Source: Kluyvera ascorbata_C (GTDB lineage Bacteria > Pseudomonadota > Gammaproteobacteria > Enterobacterales > Enterobacteriaceae). Taken from it: a DNA stretch of 64,000 bases. The notes beneath the pieces were generated by a model. That model was not told the origin of the DNA and made no database searches. It saw nothing but the letters and a program-made list of their open reading frames with translations. Of the stretch, positions 33,170 to 41,263 are shown piece by piece. The first letter of the stretch is position 1, and every line of letters begins with the position of its first letter. The position numbers and the translations under genes are program-made. The DNA is taken from contig NZ_JBIQOI010000002.1 of the NCBI RefSeq assembly GCF_044197065.1, forward strand, positions 806,001 through 870,000. Reading direction: 5' to 3'.

Positions 33170-34120
33170 ATGAATCAGCTTGAACAATTAAAGCAGCGCA
33201 CCATTATTGTCGCTGACAGCGGGGACATTGATAGCATCATTGCCTATCAACCCGAAGATGCCACCACGAACCCTTCTCTTATTTATAAAGCCGCACAGCT
33301 ACCGCAATATCAGGGGCTGATTAAAGAGACGGTCGCCGCGCTAAAATCGCGCTATGCCGGAAAGGAACTCCTGCCCTCCACCGTTGCCGATCATCTGGCG
33401 GTCAGTATCGGGGCACTGATTCTGAAAAGCGTACCGGGGCGAATCTCCACCGAGGTTGATGCTCGCCTGTCGTTTGATACCGAGGCCAGCATTCGCAAAG
33501 CGCGCGAACTGATTGCGCTGTATGCCGAACAAGGCGTAGGTAAAGAACGGGTCCTGATTAAGCTTGCCGCCACCTGGCAAGGTATTCGCGCCGCTGAAGT
33601 GCTGGAAAAAGAGGGGATCCGCTGCAACCTGACCCTGCTCTTCTCTTTCGCTCAGGCACGCGCCTGCGCCGATGCCGGCGTATTTCTCATCTCCCCGTTT
33701 GTCGGACGCATCTACGATTGGTACAAGAAAAATAACCCGGACACCGTCTATACCGTCGATAACGATCCGGGCGTGGAATCGGTGCGCAATATCTACCGTT
33801 TCTACAAAATGTACGGCTACCAGACGGTGGTGATGGGCGCGAGCTTCCGCACGCCAGAGCAGGTTCTGGCCCTGAACGGCTGCGATCGTCTGACGGTTTC
33901 ACCGTCGCTACTGGCAACGCTTCAGCAGCGCGATGCCGACATCCCGGCACCGCTGCACTATGCCGGAGAAGTACAGCCGAAGCCTGATGCTGTCAGCGAA
34001 GCTGAATTCTATTGGGCACACAACCAGGACGCCATGGCAGTCGAAAAGCTGGCCGAGGGTATTCGTCTGTTCGCCGTAGACCAGAACAGTCTGGAAACCT
34101 TGCTCGCACAATATCTTTGA
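33170..34120 (+). CDS. Transaldolase
   Basis: TalA/TalB-type transaldolase, 316 residues, moving dihydroxyacetone units between sugar phosphates. The Schiff-base Lys131 is in VLIKLAATWQGI. N-terminal VADSGDID carries the catalytic Asp, and DATTNPSL and CNLTLLFS are present. It is separated from the GatZ/KbaZ-like gene by the BIME and lies just before deoR, at the right edge of the accessory PTS region. With the transketolase it gives the region its own non-oxidative pentose phosphate pair. Confidence 0.95.
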   Translation: MNQLEQLKQRTIIVADSGDIDSIIAYQPEDATTNPSLIYKAAQLPQYQGLIKETVAALKSRYAGKELLPSTVADHLAVSIGALILKSVPGRISTEVDARLSFDTEASIRKARELIALYAEQGVGKERVLIKLAATWQGIRAAEVLEKEGIRCNLTLLFSFAQARACADAGVFLISPFVGRIYDWYKKNNPDTVYTVDNDPGVESVRNIYRFYKMYGYQTVVMGASFRTPEQVLALNGCDRLTVSPSLLATLQQRDADIPAPLHYAGEVQPKPDAVSEAEFYWAHNQDAMAVEKLAEGIRLFAVDQNSLETLLAQYL

Positions 34121-34211
34121 CGCTCCTGAAGCCTTTCCGAAGTGGCCGCTCACAGGTAAAATAACGCGCTGACCCCGGTATCCTTACCGGGGCATTTCCG
34201 GTAGAGGAACT

Positions 34212-34970
34212 ATGGAAACACGACGCGACGAGCGAATAGGTCAACTGATTCAGGCACTGAAACGCAGCGATAAGCTCCATCTCAAAGAAGCGGCAGCTCT
34301 GCTTGGCGTTTCTGAAATGACGATTCGTCGCGATCTCAACAGCGAAAGCGGGCCCGTCGTGCTGCTCGGCGGCTACGTGGTACTGGAACCGCGCAGCGTT
34401 CCACATTACCTGTTAAGCGACCAGAAAACCCGACTGGTTGAAGAGAAAAAACGGGCGGCAGGCCACGCGGCAAAGCTTCTCAAACCTCATCAGATGGCCT
34501 TCTTCGACTGTGGCACCACCACGCCGTGGATTATTGACGCCATTGATAACGACCTGCCGTTTACCGCCGTCTGTTACTCGCTAAACACTTTTTTAGCGCT
34601 GCAGGATAAACCCAACTGTCGGCCCATTCTCTGCGGCGGCGAATTCCACGCCAGCAACGCTATTTTCAAACCGCTGAGCGAGCAGGACACGCTCTCGCAC
34701 CTCTGCCCGGACATTGCGTTTTATTCCGCAGCGGGTATCGATATTGAAATGGGCGCGACCTGTTTTAATCTTGAAGAGTTGCCGGTAAAGCACTGGGCGA
34801 TGCGCCAGGCGCGCTACCATGTGCTGGTGGCGGATCACAGCAAGTTTGGCAAAGTGCGCCCGGCCCGCATGGGCGAACTGACGCGCTTTGATGTGATTGC
34901 CAGCGATACCTGCCCGGATGACGAACTGGTCGCGCTGGCGAAACAGCAGCAAATTTCGCTGCTGTATTAG
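34212..34970 (+). CDS. deoR: Deoxyribose operon repressor DeoR
   Basis: 252-residue repressor, same length as E. coli DeoR. The N-terminal DeoR-type helix-turn-helix is at about residues 20-45 (LHLKEAAALLGVSEMTIRRDL). The C-terminal sugar-phosphate sensor shows FDCGTTTPWI, and VADHSKFGK is near the end. It represses the deo operon and nupG in response to deoxyribose 5-phosphate. Core gene marking the return to the E. coli order; it converges on dacC with a 7-bp gap. Confidence 0.96.
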   Translation: METRRDERIGQLIQALKRSDKLHLKEAAALLGVSEMTIRRDLNSESGPVVLLGGYVVLEPRSVPHYLLSDQKTRLVEEKKRAAGHAAKLLKPHQMAFFDCGTTTPWIIDAIDNDLPFTAVCYSLNTFLALQDKPNCRPILCGGEFHASNAIFKPLSEQDTLSHLCPDIAFYSAAGIDIEMGATCFNLEELPVKHWAMRQARYHVLVADHSKFGKVRPARMGELTRFDVIASDTCPDDELVALAKQQQISLLY

Positions 34971-34977
34971 CGGGATA

Positions 34978-36180
34978 TTACGAGAACCAGCTACCGAACC
35001 ATTCGTGGAATTTCATCAGTACGAAGTCCATCATGCGGCTGAAGAAGCCGCCCTCTTCGACCGCTTCCATCACGATCAGCGGACGCTGTTCAATGGTTTT
35101 GTCGTTAAGCTTAAAGTCGATAGTGCCGACGACCTGACCTTTGGTTAACGGCGCGGTCAACTGCGGCTGCGTTAAGGTGTAGCTGGCCTTCAGGTTTTTG
35201 AGCTGGCCTTTTGGAATGGTCACCGAACCGGCTTCCCCCGCGCCCAGATTCACCTCGCGCTTATCACCGAACCAGACGCGCTGGCTAATAAAGGTGGCAT
35301 CCGGCTTGATTGGCGTGACGGTTTCATAGAACCGGAAGCCCCAGGTCAGCAGCTTTTCCGACTCGTTAAAACGTACGCGGTCGCTCTTGGTGCCCAGCAC
35401 GACTGCAATCAGGCGCATATCGCCCTGAGTGGCCGAGGAAACCAGGTTATAGCCCGCCCCCGCCGTGGTCCCGGTTTTCACGCCATCGACGTTGAGGTTG
35501 GAGCTCCACAGCAGACGGTTACGGTTCGGCTGACGGATATTGTTGAAAGTGAACTCTTTCTCTTTATGTATCGCGTACTCTTCCGGCACATCGTGGATCA
35601 TCGCTTTGGTCAGCAGCGCCATGTCGCGCGCGGTGCTGAACTGCCCCGGCGCATCCAGGCCGTGAACGGTTTTGAAGGTAGTATTGGTGAGGCCGATTTT
35701 CTGCGCGTAGCCGTTCATCAGGCTGACGAAGGAATCCTGGCTGCCGGCAACGTAGTCGGCAATGGCGATGCTGGCATCGTTGCCCGACTGGATAATCACC
35801 CCTTTATTGAGGTTCTCAACGGACACCTGCTCGCCGGGCTTGAGGAACATCACCGAAGAGCCGCGCAGCGCCGGGTTGCCGGTGGCCCACGCGTCGCGAC
35901 CGATAGTCACCATATCGGTGAGCTTGATTTTATTCGCCTTCAGCGCCTGACCGACCACGTAGCTGGTCATGATTTTGGTCAGGCTAGCCGGGTCGAGTTT
36001 CTCATCGGCGTTGCCCTCGGTCAGGACTTTACCGCTGGCGTAATCCATTAATATAAAGGCACGGGCGTCGATTGCCGGCGCGTCCGGAAGTTGTTCCGCC
36101 GCCTGCACCGCCGGTGCCACTAAAAGTAAAAGCGCAGAGCCTGCCATCAGGCTCTTGAAGGAGTTAGCGTTACACATCAT
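34978..36180 (-). CDS. dacC: D-alanyl-D-alanine carboxypeptidase DacC (PBP6)
   Basis: Periplasmic DD-carboxypeptidase trimming peptidoglycan pentapeptides. I start it at the ATG at 36180, giving 400 residues as in E. coli; the open frame extends further but has no ribosome site. The signal peptide ends at VQAAEQ. Active-site motifs are Ser66-x-x-Lys69 (SLTK), Ser132-Gly-Asn and Lys235-Thr-Gly. The C-terminal amphipathic helix ends MKFHEWFGSWFS and anchors the protein in the inner membrane. Confidence 0.96.
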   Translation of the reverse strand: MMCNANSFKSLMAGSALLLLVAPAVQAAEQLPDAPAIDARAFILMDYASGKVLTEGNADEKLDPASLTKIMTSYVVGQALKANKIKLTDMVTIGRDAWATGNPALRGSSVMFLKPGEQVSVENLNKGVIIQSGNDASIAIADYVAGSQDSFVSLMNGYAQKIGLTNTTFKTVHGLDAPGQFSTARDMALLTKAMIHDVPEEYAIHKEKEFTFNNIRQPNRNRLLWSSNLNVDGVKTGTTAGAGYNLVSSATQGDMRLIAVVLGTKSDRVRFNESEKLLTWGFRFYETVTPIKPDATFISQRVWFGDKREVNLGAGEAGSVTIPKGQLKNLKASYTLTQPQLTAPLTKGQVVGTIDFKLNDKTIEQRPLIVMEAVEEGGFFSRMMDFVLMKFHEWFGSWFS

Positions 36181-36412
36181 AAAAGCCACCCAAGTATCCA
36201 TTCCCAAAAACGCGCCACGACAGTACCGTGCTGCACCCGGCCGTGAGTAATAGCGTAGAAACTCTCTTAAAGAAACAGTGAGTTGGTAAAGTTTTTTAAG
36301 TTTACGCAAGATCCCCTGATTGTGCTGAAAACCTGACATTTTTTTTGAGAGAGATTGCGTAAGCGTTTACTTTGGCCCACATTTAATCTCTGCTAAAAAA
36401 ACGGGAGTGGAT

Positions 36413-37033
36413 ATGCTAACGCTGTGGGGAAGAAATAACTCAACAAACGTGAAAAAAGTGCGCTGGACGCTGGCAGAGCTTGGCCTGCCTTATGAGCAAA
36501 TTATGGCGGGTCAGGGATTTGGCGTGAACCGCGATGCGGCCTATCTGGCGCTCAACCCTAACGGCCTGGTCCCGATGCTAAAAGACGGCGACGACGTACT
36601 GTGGGAATCAAACTCCATCGTGCGTTATCTGGCAGCGCAGTACGGCGCAGAAAGTCTGTGGCAGGCGCAGCCTGTTCAACGTGCGAAAAGCGAAAAATGG
36701 ATGGACTGGGCCAACGAAACCCTATCGCCGGTGCACCGTAAAATTCTCTTCGGGCTGGTGAGAACCCCGGTAGAGCAGCGCAACATGGATGAAATCAACG
36801 CGGCGATTGAAGCCTGCGAGCCGCTGCTGGCCATTCTGGATAACACCCTGGCAAACCAGACCTGGCTCTCCGGCGACCGCTTCGGCGTGGGCGATATCGC
36901 CGTTGCGCCGTTTGTTTATAACGTGCTGGAAACCGTCAAAACCTGGCAGCCGCGACCGCACCTGGCGCGCTGGTACCAGCAGTTGGGCGAGCGCCCGGCC
37001 TTCCGCGACGTAGTGATGATCCCGGTCAGTTAA
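36413..37033 (+). CDS. gstB: Glutathione S-transferase GstB (YliJ)
   Basis: Cytoplasmic GST of 206 residues. The N-terminal thioredoxin-like domain begins MLTLWGRNNSTNVKKVRWTL with the Ser/Asn region of the active site, then NGLVPMLKD and the GSH-binding ESNSIVRYLA. The all-helical C-terminal half follows. The ATG at 36413 follows ACGGGAG; a GTG at 36407 is too close to that site. E. coli GstB dehalogenates bromoacetate. Adjacent to dacC, as in E. coli; the gene converges on a LacI-type gene that replaces yliI. Confidence 0.93.
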   Translation: MLTLWGRNNSTNVKKVRWTLAELGLPYEQIMAGQGFGVNRDAAYLALNPNGLVPMLKDGDDVLWESNSIVRYLAAQYGAESLWQAQPVQRAKSEKWMDWANETLSPVHRKILFGLVRTPVEQRNMDEINAAIEACEPLLAILDNTLANQTWLSGDRFGVGDIAVAPFVYNVLETVKTWQPRPHLARWYQQLGERPAFRDVVMIPVS

Positions 37034-37038
37034 TATCT

Positions 37039-38049
37039 TCAGGTGCGCAGGCTACTTCCGCGCACCTGCAATTTCCCCACCAGCCGGACATGCGCCGCCG
37101 TATCATCCCCTTCACACAGGTAGTTCACCGCCATTCTGCCCAGCTCGTTATAGGCTAACTGCACGCTGGTTAGTGCCGGCGTCAGTTGATGCGCAATGCG
37201 CTGATCGTCATAGCCACACACCAGCACGTCGCGCGGAATGGCGATATTGAGCATAGCGAGCGCCTGATAGCAGCCGAGGGTCATCCAGTCGCTGGCGCAG
37301 AAAATAGCCTGCGGCGGCTCGGGCAAACGCATCAGCTCAAGCGTGGCGTTAAAGGTGGCATTGAGCGACCAGTCGGTCTGTTTGATAAGCGTCTCATCCA
37401 CCGCAATACCGGCCTGCTCCAGCGTCTGGCGATATCCGTCGAGGCGCAGCACGCTGGCATCCATCCAGTCATCGCCCATGATATGCGCAATGCGCGTTAC
37501 CCCCTGGGACAGAAGATGGCTGACTATCTGGCAGGCGTTGGCGCGATCATCGGGAAGAAAGGTCGGCAGCAGCGGACGCTGCGGGTCGTACTGGTTTAAC
37601 AGCACCACTGGCTTATGAATAAGCGCGTCGAACGGCGAGAAATCAAAGGCGCGGGTCACCGGGCTTGCCAGAATCACCCCCGCACAGGCGCGCTGGTCAA
37701 GCTGACGCAGAATGTGCGCCGCCATCTCCAGATCGTCGCCATAGTCATAAACGGTCAGCAGGGTGTCCCGCTGCCAGGCGGCAGAGACGGCATCACTAAT
37801 CGCCTCGACGAAGGGATCGTAGTTCGGCATCCCACACAGCAGCAGGGCAATTTCCTCCTGCCCTTCCTGACGATGAGGCACGATAATCTTTTGATAGCCC
37901 AGCGCCGCCGCGGCCGCATAGACGCGTTCGCGAGTGGCTTCACTCAGACGAATCGCCCGGCTATTGTTGAGCACCAGAGAAACCGTCGCCTGAGAAACGC
38001 CCGCCTCCCTGGCAATATCACTCATCGTTATTTTGTTTTTCTTCGCCAT
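37039..38049 (-). CDS. LacI-family repressor of the GH5/sugar-binding cluster
   Basis: 336-residue LacI/GalR regulator. The helix-turn-helix at the N terminus (MSDIAREAGVSQATVSLVLN) and hinge helix are followed by a periplasmic-binding-protein-like effector domain with GYDDQRIAHQLTPALTSV. It is divergent from the GH5-like gene with a 143-bp gap holding a 12-bp palindrome. The 3' end forms a CAGGTGCGC / GCGCACCTG hairpin (37040-37068) facing gstB that may end transcription in both directions. The inducer is unknown. Confidence 0.88.
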   Translation of the reverse strand: MAKKNKITMSDIAREAGVSQATVSLVLNNSRAIRLSEATRERVYAAAAALGYQKIIVPHRQEGQEEIALLLCGMPNYDPFVEAISDAVSAAWQRDTLLTVYDYGDDLEMAAHILRQLDQRACAGVILASPVTRAFDFSPFDALIHKPVVLLNQYDPQRPLLPTFLPDDRANACQIVSHLLSQGVTRIAHIMGDDWMDASVLRLDGYRQTLEQAGIAVDETLIKQTDWSLNATFNATLELMRLPEPPQAIFCASDWMTLGCYQALAMLNIAIPRDVLVCGYDDQRIAHQLTPALTSVQLAYNELGRMAVNYLCEGDDTAAHVRLVGKLQVRGSSLRT

Positions 38050-38158
38050 GTTCGCTCCTTGTCGCCGCCGACTATAGCACAGTTATCCCACGCTTTTTTT
38101 GTGAACAACCCGACACTTCAACCGCATCAGGATTGCGCCCTGCACGCTGGTTAATAAA

Positions 38159-38170
38159 TATTAGCTAATA
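38159..38170. promoter_or_regulatory. Candidate operator for the adjacent LacI-type repressor
   Basis: Perfect palindrome TATTAGCTAATA, followed by a further ATTATTAGC half-site (38171-38179), 23 bp before the GH5-like start. A symmetrical site with a GC centre beside a LacI-type gene is the usual arrangement. Confidence 0.5.
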
Positions 38171-38192
38171 ATTATTAGCAAGGAGAAAAACA

Positions 38193-39272
38193 ATGCACTC
38201 GCAATGGCGCGAATCACAGGCGCAGGCCTGGTATCAACAACACGGCTGGGCATGCGGCTTTAACTATTTGCCGCGCAGCGCGGTCAACTGGACCGAGATG
38301 TGGCAGGCGGAGACGTTCGATGCTCAGACCATCGACCAGGAGCTAGGCTGGGCGCATGACTGCGGCTATAACGCGCTGCGCACCAACCTGCCGTTTATCG
38401 TCTGGGAAGCCGACCGCGACGGCCTGCTGGCGCGCATCGACACCTTTTTAGCGCTGGCCAAAAAGCACCAGATTCAGGTGATGCTCACGCTGATGGACGA
38501 CTGCGGTTTCTCCGGCGATGAGCCCTACCTCGGCCCGCAAAAACCACCGCGCGAAGGGGTGCACAACAGCCAGGCAGCGGCGAGCCCTGGCCGAGCCATG
38601 GTGATGGACCCGGCACAATGGCCGCGCGTAGAAGCCTACGTCCGCGACGTGCTCAGTCGTTTTAAAGACGACGAACGCATCACTATCTGGGATCTCTACA
38701 ACGAGCCGGGCAACCGTGGCATTAACCTGTCCCCCACCGAATCGACCGAGTATGACGAAGCGCTGGAAACCTTCGCGCTGGAGCTGATGACCGCCACCTT
38801 CGGCTGGGCGCGTGAAGTAGGCCCGAGCCAGCCGCTCACCGTGGGCGCGTGGCACATTGACCACCCGCAGTACGGCACGCTGCAACACCCGATTGATCTT
38901 GCGGCACTGCGGCTCTCCGACATCATCAGCTACCACAACTACAACAACGCCGCCCGCCAACTCGGCGTGCTGGAAAGCCTGGCGGCATATCAGCGTCCGG
39001 TGCTGTGCACCGAATGGCTGGCGCGGCATATGGACTGCACGTTCAGCGAGCAGCTGCCGCTGTTCTGCGCCTTCGATACCGGCTGCTATCAGTGGGGGCT
39101 GGTGCAGGGCAAAACGCAGACCTGGATCCCGTGGACCAGCGTCAACAGAGATCACCCCAATCCTCAATCGCTGTGGTTCCACGACGTGTTAACGCCCGAC
39201 GGCAAACCGTGGTGCGAAGAGGAAATGCAGCTGGTGAAAGCGCTGACCGGCTATCGCCTGACGCGTCGTTAA
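38193..39272 (+). CDS. Cytoplasmic GH5-like glycoside hydrolase
   Basis: 359-residue TIM-barrel glycosidase of the cellulase (GH5/clan A) type. The proton donor would be Glu171 in IWDLYNEPGN and the nucleophile Glu274 in PVLCTEWLAR. HNY before the nucleophile strand and late WGLVQGKTQT are also clan-like. There is no signal peptide, so it should act on an imported oligosaccharide or glycoside rather than on polymers outside the cell. It is divergent from the LacI-type gene and 24 bp upstream of the binding-protein gene. The exact linkage cannot be read from the sequence. Confidence 0.82.
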   Translation: MHSQWRESQAQAWYQQHGWACGFNYLPRSAVNWTEMWQAETFDAQTIDQELGWAHDCGYNALRTNLPFIVWEADRDGLLARIDTFLALAKKHQIQVMLTLMDDCGFSGDEPYLGPQKPPREGVHNSQAAASPGRAMVMDPAQWPRVEAYVRDVLSRFKDDERITIWDLYNEPGNRGINLSPTESTEYDEALETFALELMTATFGWAREVGPSQPLTVGAWHIDHPQYGTLQHPIDLAALRLSDIISYHNYNNAARQLGVLESLAAYQRPVLCTEWLARHMDCTFSEQLPLFCAFDTGCYQWGLVQGKTQTWIPWTSVNRDHPNPQSLWFHDVLTPDGKPWCEEEMQLVKALTGYRLTRR

Positions 39273-39296
39273 TTGAACTACACGGAGGATTCATCC

Positions 39297-40583
39297 ATGA
39301 AAAAATCAGCCTTGTTCCTGCTTGCCTGCTGCGGTTTCGGTGCGATGCCTATCGCGCACAGCGCCGATCAGGTGGAACTCCGTTTTGCCTGGTGGGGCGG
39401 CAAAGCCCGCAACCAGGCCACCTTAAAAGCGCTGGACGCTTTTGAAGCCAAATACCCGAACATTAACGTGAAGGCGGAGTACACCGGCTGGGACGGTTTC
39501 TACTCGCGCCTGACCACGCAGATTAACAGCAACACCGAAGCCGACGTCATCCAGACCAACTGGAACTGGCTGACGCTGCTGTCGAAAACCGGCGAAGGTT
39601 TTTACGATCTTAACAAGCTCAGCCAGCCTATCGGGCTGGATCAGTTCTCCCCTGCCGCGCTCGCTAGCACGACGGTGAACGGCAAGGTCAACGCTATCCC
39701 GGTTTCTGCCAACGTGATGCTGTTTTACTACAATGCGGCGACCTGGAAAAAAGCCGGCGTGCCGTTGCCGAAAAGCTGGGACGACCTGCTGAAAGCCGGG
39801 CCGGTATTTAAAGAAAAGCTCGGGGATAACTACTATCCGCTGATCCTGACCGAGCAGGATTCGCTGCTGCTGCTGAACTCCTGGGTCTATCAGGGCAATC
39901 AGAAGCCGATGGTGGATGAGAAAACCCGCAAGCTCGGCTGGAACCATGACGACTTGGTGCAGGCTTTCACCTTCTATCGCCAGTTGGTGGCGGCACATAC
40001 CGTACCGGATGCCCGCACGATGGCCTCTTACGGTAAAGGTGTCGCCTACGAAATGAAGCCGTGGCTCAACGGTGAATGGGGCGGTATCTATAACTGGAAC
40101 GTCATGTACACCGCCGAATCGCAGAACCTGAGCAACCCGACAGACCTGGTGATGGGCGATTACCCAATGCGTGAAGGGGCCAAAGATGCCGGGCAGTTTA
40201 ATAAGACCGCGCTGATGCTTTCCATCAGTAAAAACACTCGCCATCCACAGGAAGCGGCGCTGCTGATTAACTTCCTGATGAGCGAAAAAGAAGGCGTGGT
40301 GCCAGTGGGTCTTGAGCGCGGCGTGCCGCTGAGCAAGGCCGGGGCGCAAATCCTGCGCGATGCCGGGTTACTCAAAGAGGACGATCCGGTGCTGACCGGG
40401 CTGACGCAGTCGGCTTCATTACCTAATAACGCCAAGGCGCTCCCCTATCTTGAAGACCCGCAGTTCACCGCCCTCTTCCTGGCCGCGCTGCAAAGCATCG
40501 ACTACGGCAAGGCAACCGTCGACCAGGCGGCAACCAACTTTGAGGAACAGGCAAACCGTATTCTGCGGCGAATCATGCGCTAA
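39297..40583 (+). CDS. ABC transporter sugar-binding protein without adjacent permease genes
   Basis: Periplasmic solute-binding protein, family 1 (UgpB/MalE-like), 428 residues. The ATG at 39297 follows GGAGGA. The signal peptide MKKSALFLLACCGFGAM ends near AHSADQ, and the mature part begins VELRFAWWGGKARNQ. LSISKNTRHPQEAALLINFL is a typical C-lobe segment. No ABC permease or ATPase genes follow; bssR is next, after a hairpin. It must borrow a membrane complex encoded elsewhere, or the operon has lost its partners. Confidence 0.9.
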   Translation: MKKSALFLLACCGFGAMPIAHSADQVELRFAWWGGKARNQATLKALDAFEAKYPNINVKAEYTGWDGFYSRLTTQINSNTEADVIQTNWNWLTLLSKTGEGFYDLNKLSQPIGLDQFSPAALASTTVNGKVNAIPVSANVMLFYYNAATWKKAGVPLPKSWDDLLKAGPVFKEKLGDNYYPLILTEQDSLLLLNSWVYQGNQKPMVDEKTRKLGWNHDDLVQAFTFYRQLVAAHTVPDARTMASYGKGVAYEMKPWLNGEWGGIYNWNVMYTAESQNLSNPTDLVMGDYPMREGAKDAGQFNKTALMLSISKNTRHPQEAALLINFLMSEKEGVVPVGLERGVPLSKAGAQILRDAGLLKEDDPVLTGLTQSASLPNNAKALPYLEDPQFTALFLAALQSIDYGKATVDQAATNFEEQANRILRRIMR

Positions 40584-40600
40584 GGGAGAGGATCATAGAC

Positions 40601-40620
40601 AGGGGGACAAACGTCCCCCT
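40601..40620. terminator. Hairpin between convergent sugar-binding and bssR genes
   Basis: Perfect AGGGGGAC / GTCCCCCT stem with an AAAC tetraloop, in the 41-bp gap between two stops. There is no T run on either side, so the terminator role is tentative. Confidence 0.6.
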
Positions 40621-40624
40621 GATG

Positions 40625-41008
40625 TTAAGCGTGAGTCATTGGTGATTCAGCATCCAGCTTACGAATGCTGTTCGTCAACGCCGTCAGGCAGCGCTCAAGC
40701 GTTTCCACGTTAACCGCAATATAGGACGGGCAGTCGTAACGACCCGTCATCAAGCACACGGCAGCGGAAGCTAAGGCCTCACCCGCTTGCCGCATCATTT
40801 CCAGTTCTTTGTGCGAACTACACCGCTTCAGCGGTACAGCGTTACCCCGTAGTTCACAACACAGTTCGAGCAGGTTAGTACGCAGATGATCGTTGTCACC
40901 GACTGACATATACCCCTTTGCCTTTCGAAGCTGCAAATAGGCATCAAGGTCAATTCGCGCATTGATGAGTCGCCTCATCGTCTGGCGTTTCAGTTTGCTA
41001 TCCGTCAT
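40625..41008 (-). CDS. bssR: Biofilm regulator BssR (YliH)
   Basis: 127 residues from the ATG at 41008, which has a near-ideal GGAGGTAAATGC ribosome site; E. coli BssR is also 127. The conserved core is INARIDLDAYLQLRKAKGYMSV. A further upstream ATG at 41044 is less likely. BssR affects biofilm formation and indole/AI-2 signalling in E. coli; its molecular action is unclear. It has no recognisable DNA-binding motif. Confidence 0.9.
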   Translation of the reverse strand: MTDSKLKRQTMRRLINARIDLDAYLQLRKAKGYMSVGDNDHLRTNLLELCCELRGNAVPLKRCSSHKELEMMRQAGEALASAAVCLMTGRYDCPSYIAVNVETLERCLTALTNSIRKLDAESPMTHA

Positions 41009-41178
41009 GCATTTACCTCCCTTGCCACCCATTGGCCTTTTCATTATGAGATTACTTAACGGAAGGAATGCTGCGCGATATCAACAATTCATCATTCATA
41101 ACATTTTTAACAAAATAGAAATGAATTTGGAGGGGGAAAACGAGAGTGGGTACGGGGCGATAGGCCCACGAGCACATT

Positions 41179-41254
41179 GCCGGATGGCGGCTTCGCCTTA
41201 TCCGGCCTACGTTCGGCACACGTTGTAGGACTGATAAGCGTAGCGCCATCAGGC
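41179..41254. repeat. BIME (two facing REP elements) between bssR and gsiD
   Basis: GCCGGATGGCGGCTTCGCCT...CCGGCCTAC (41179-41210) and GTAGGACTGATAAGCG...CATCAGGC (41225-41254) form two hairpins in opposite orientation. It lies downstream of gsiD on the minus strand. Confidence 0.88.
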
Positions 41255-41263
41255 AACAACACC

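Noticed and set aside
19719..34211. Considered the PTS region as a prophage or integrative element
   Set aside because: No integrase, transposase, tRNA gene or direct-repeat attachment sites are visible at either edge; gene content is purely metabolic.
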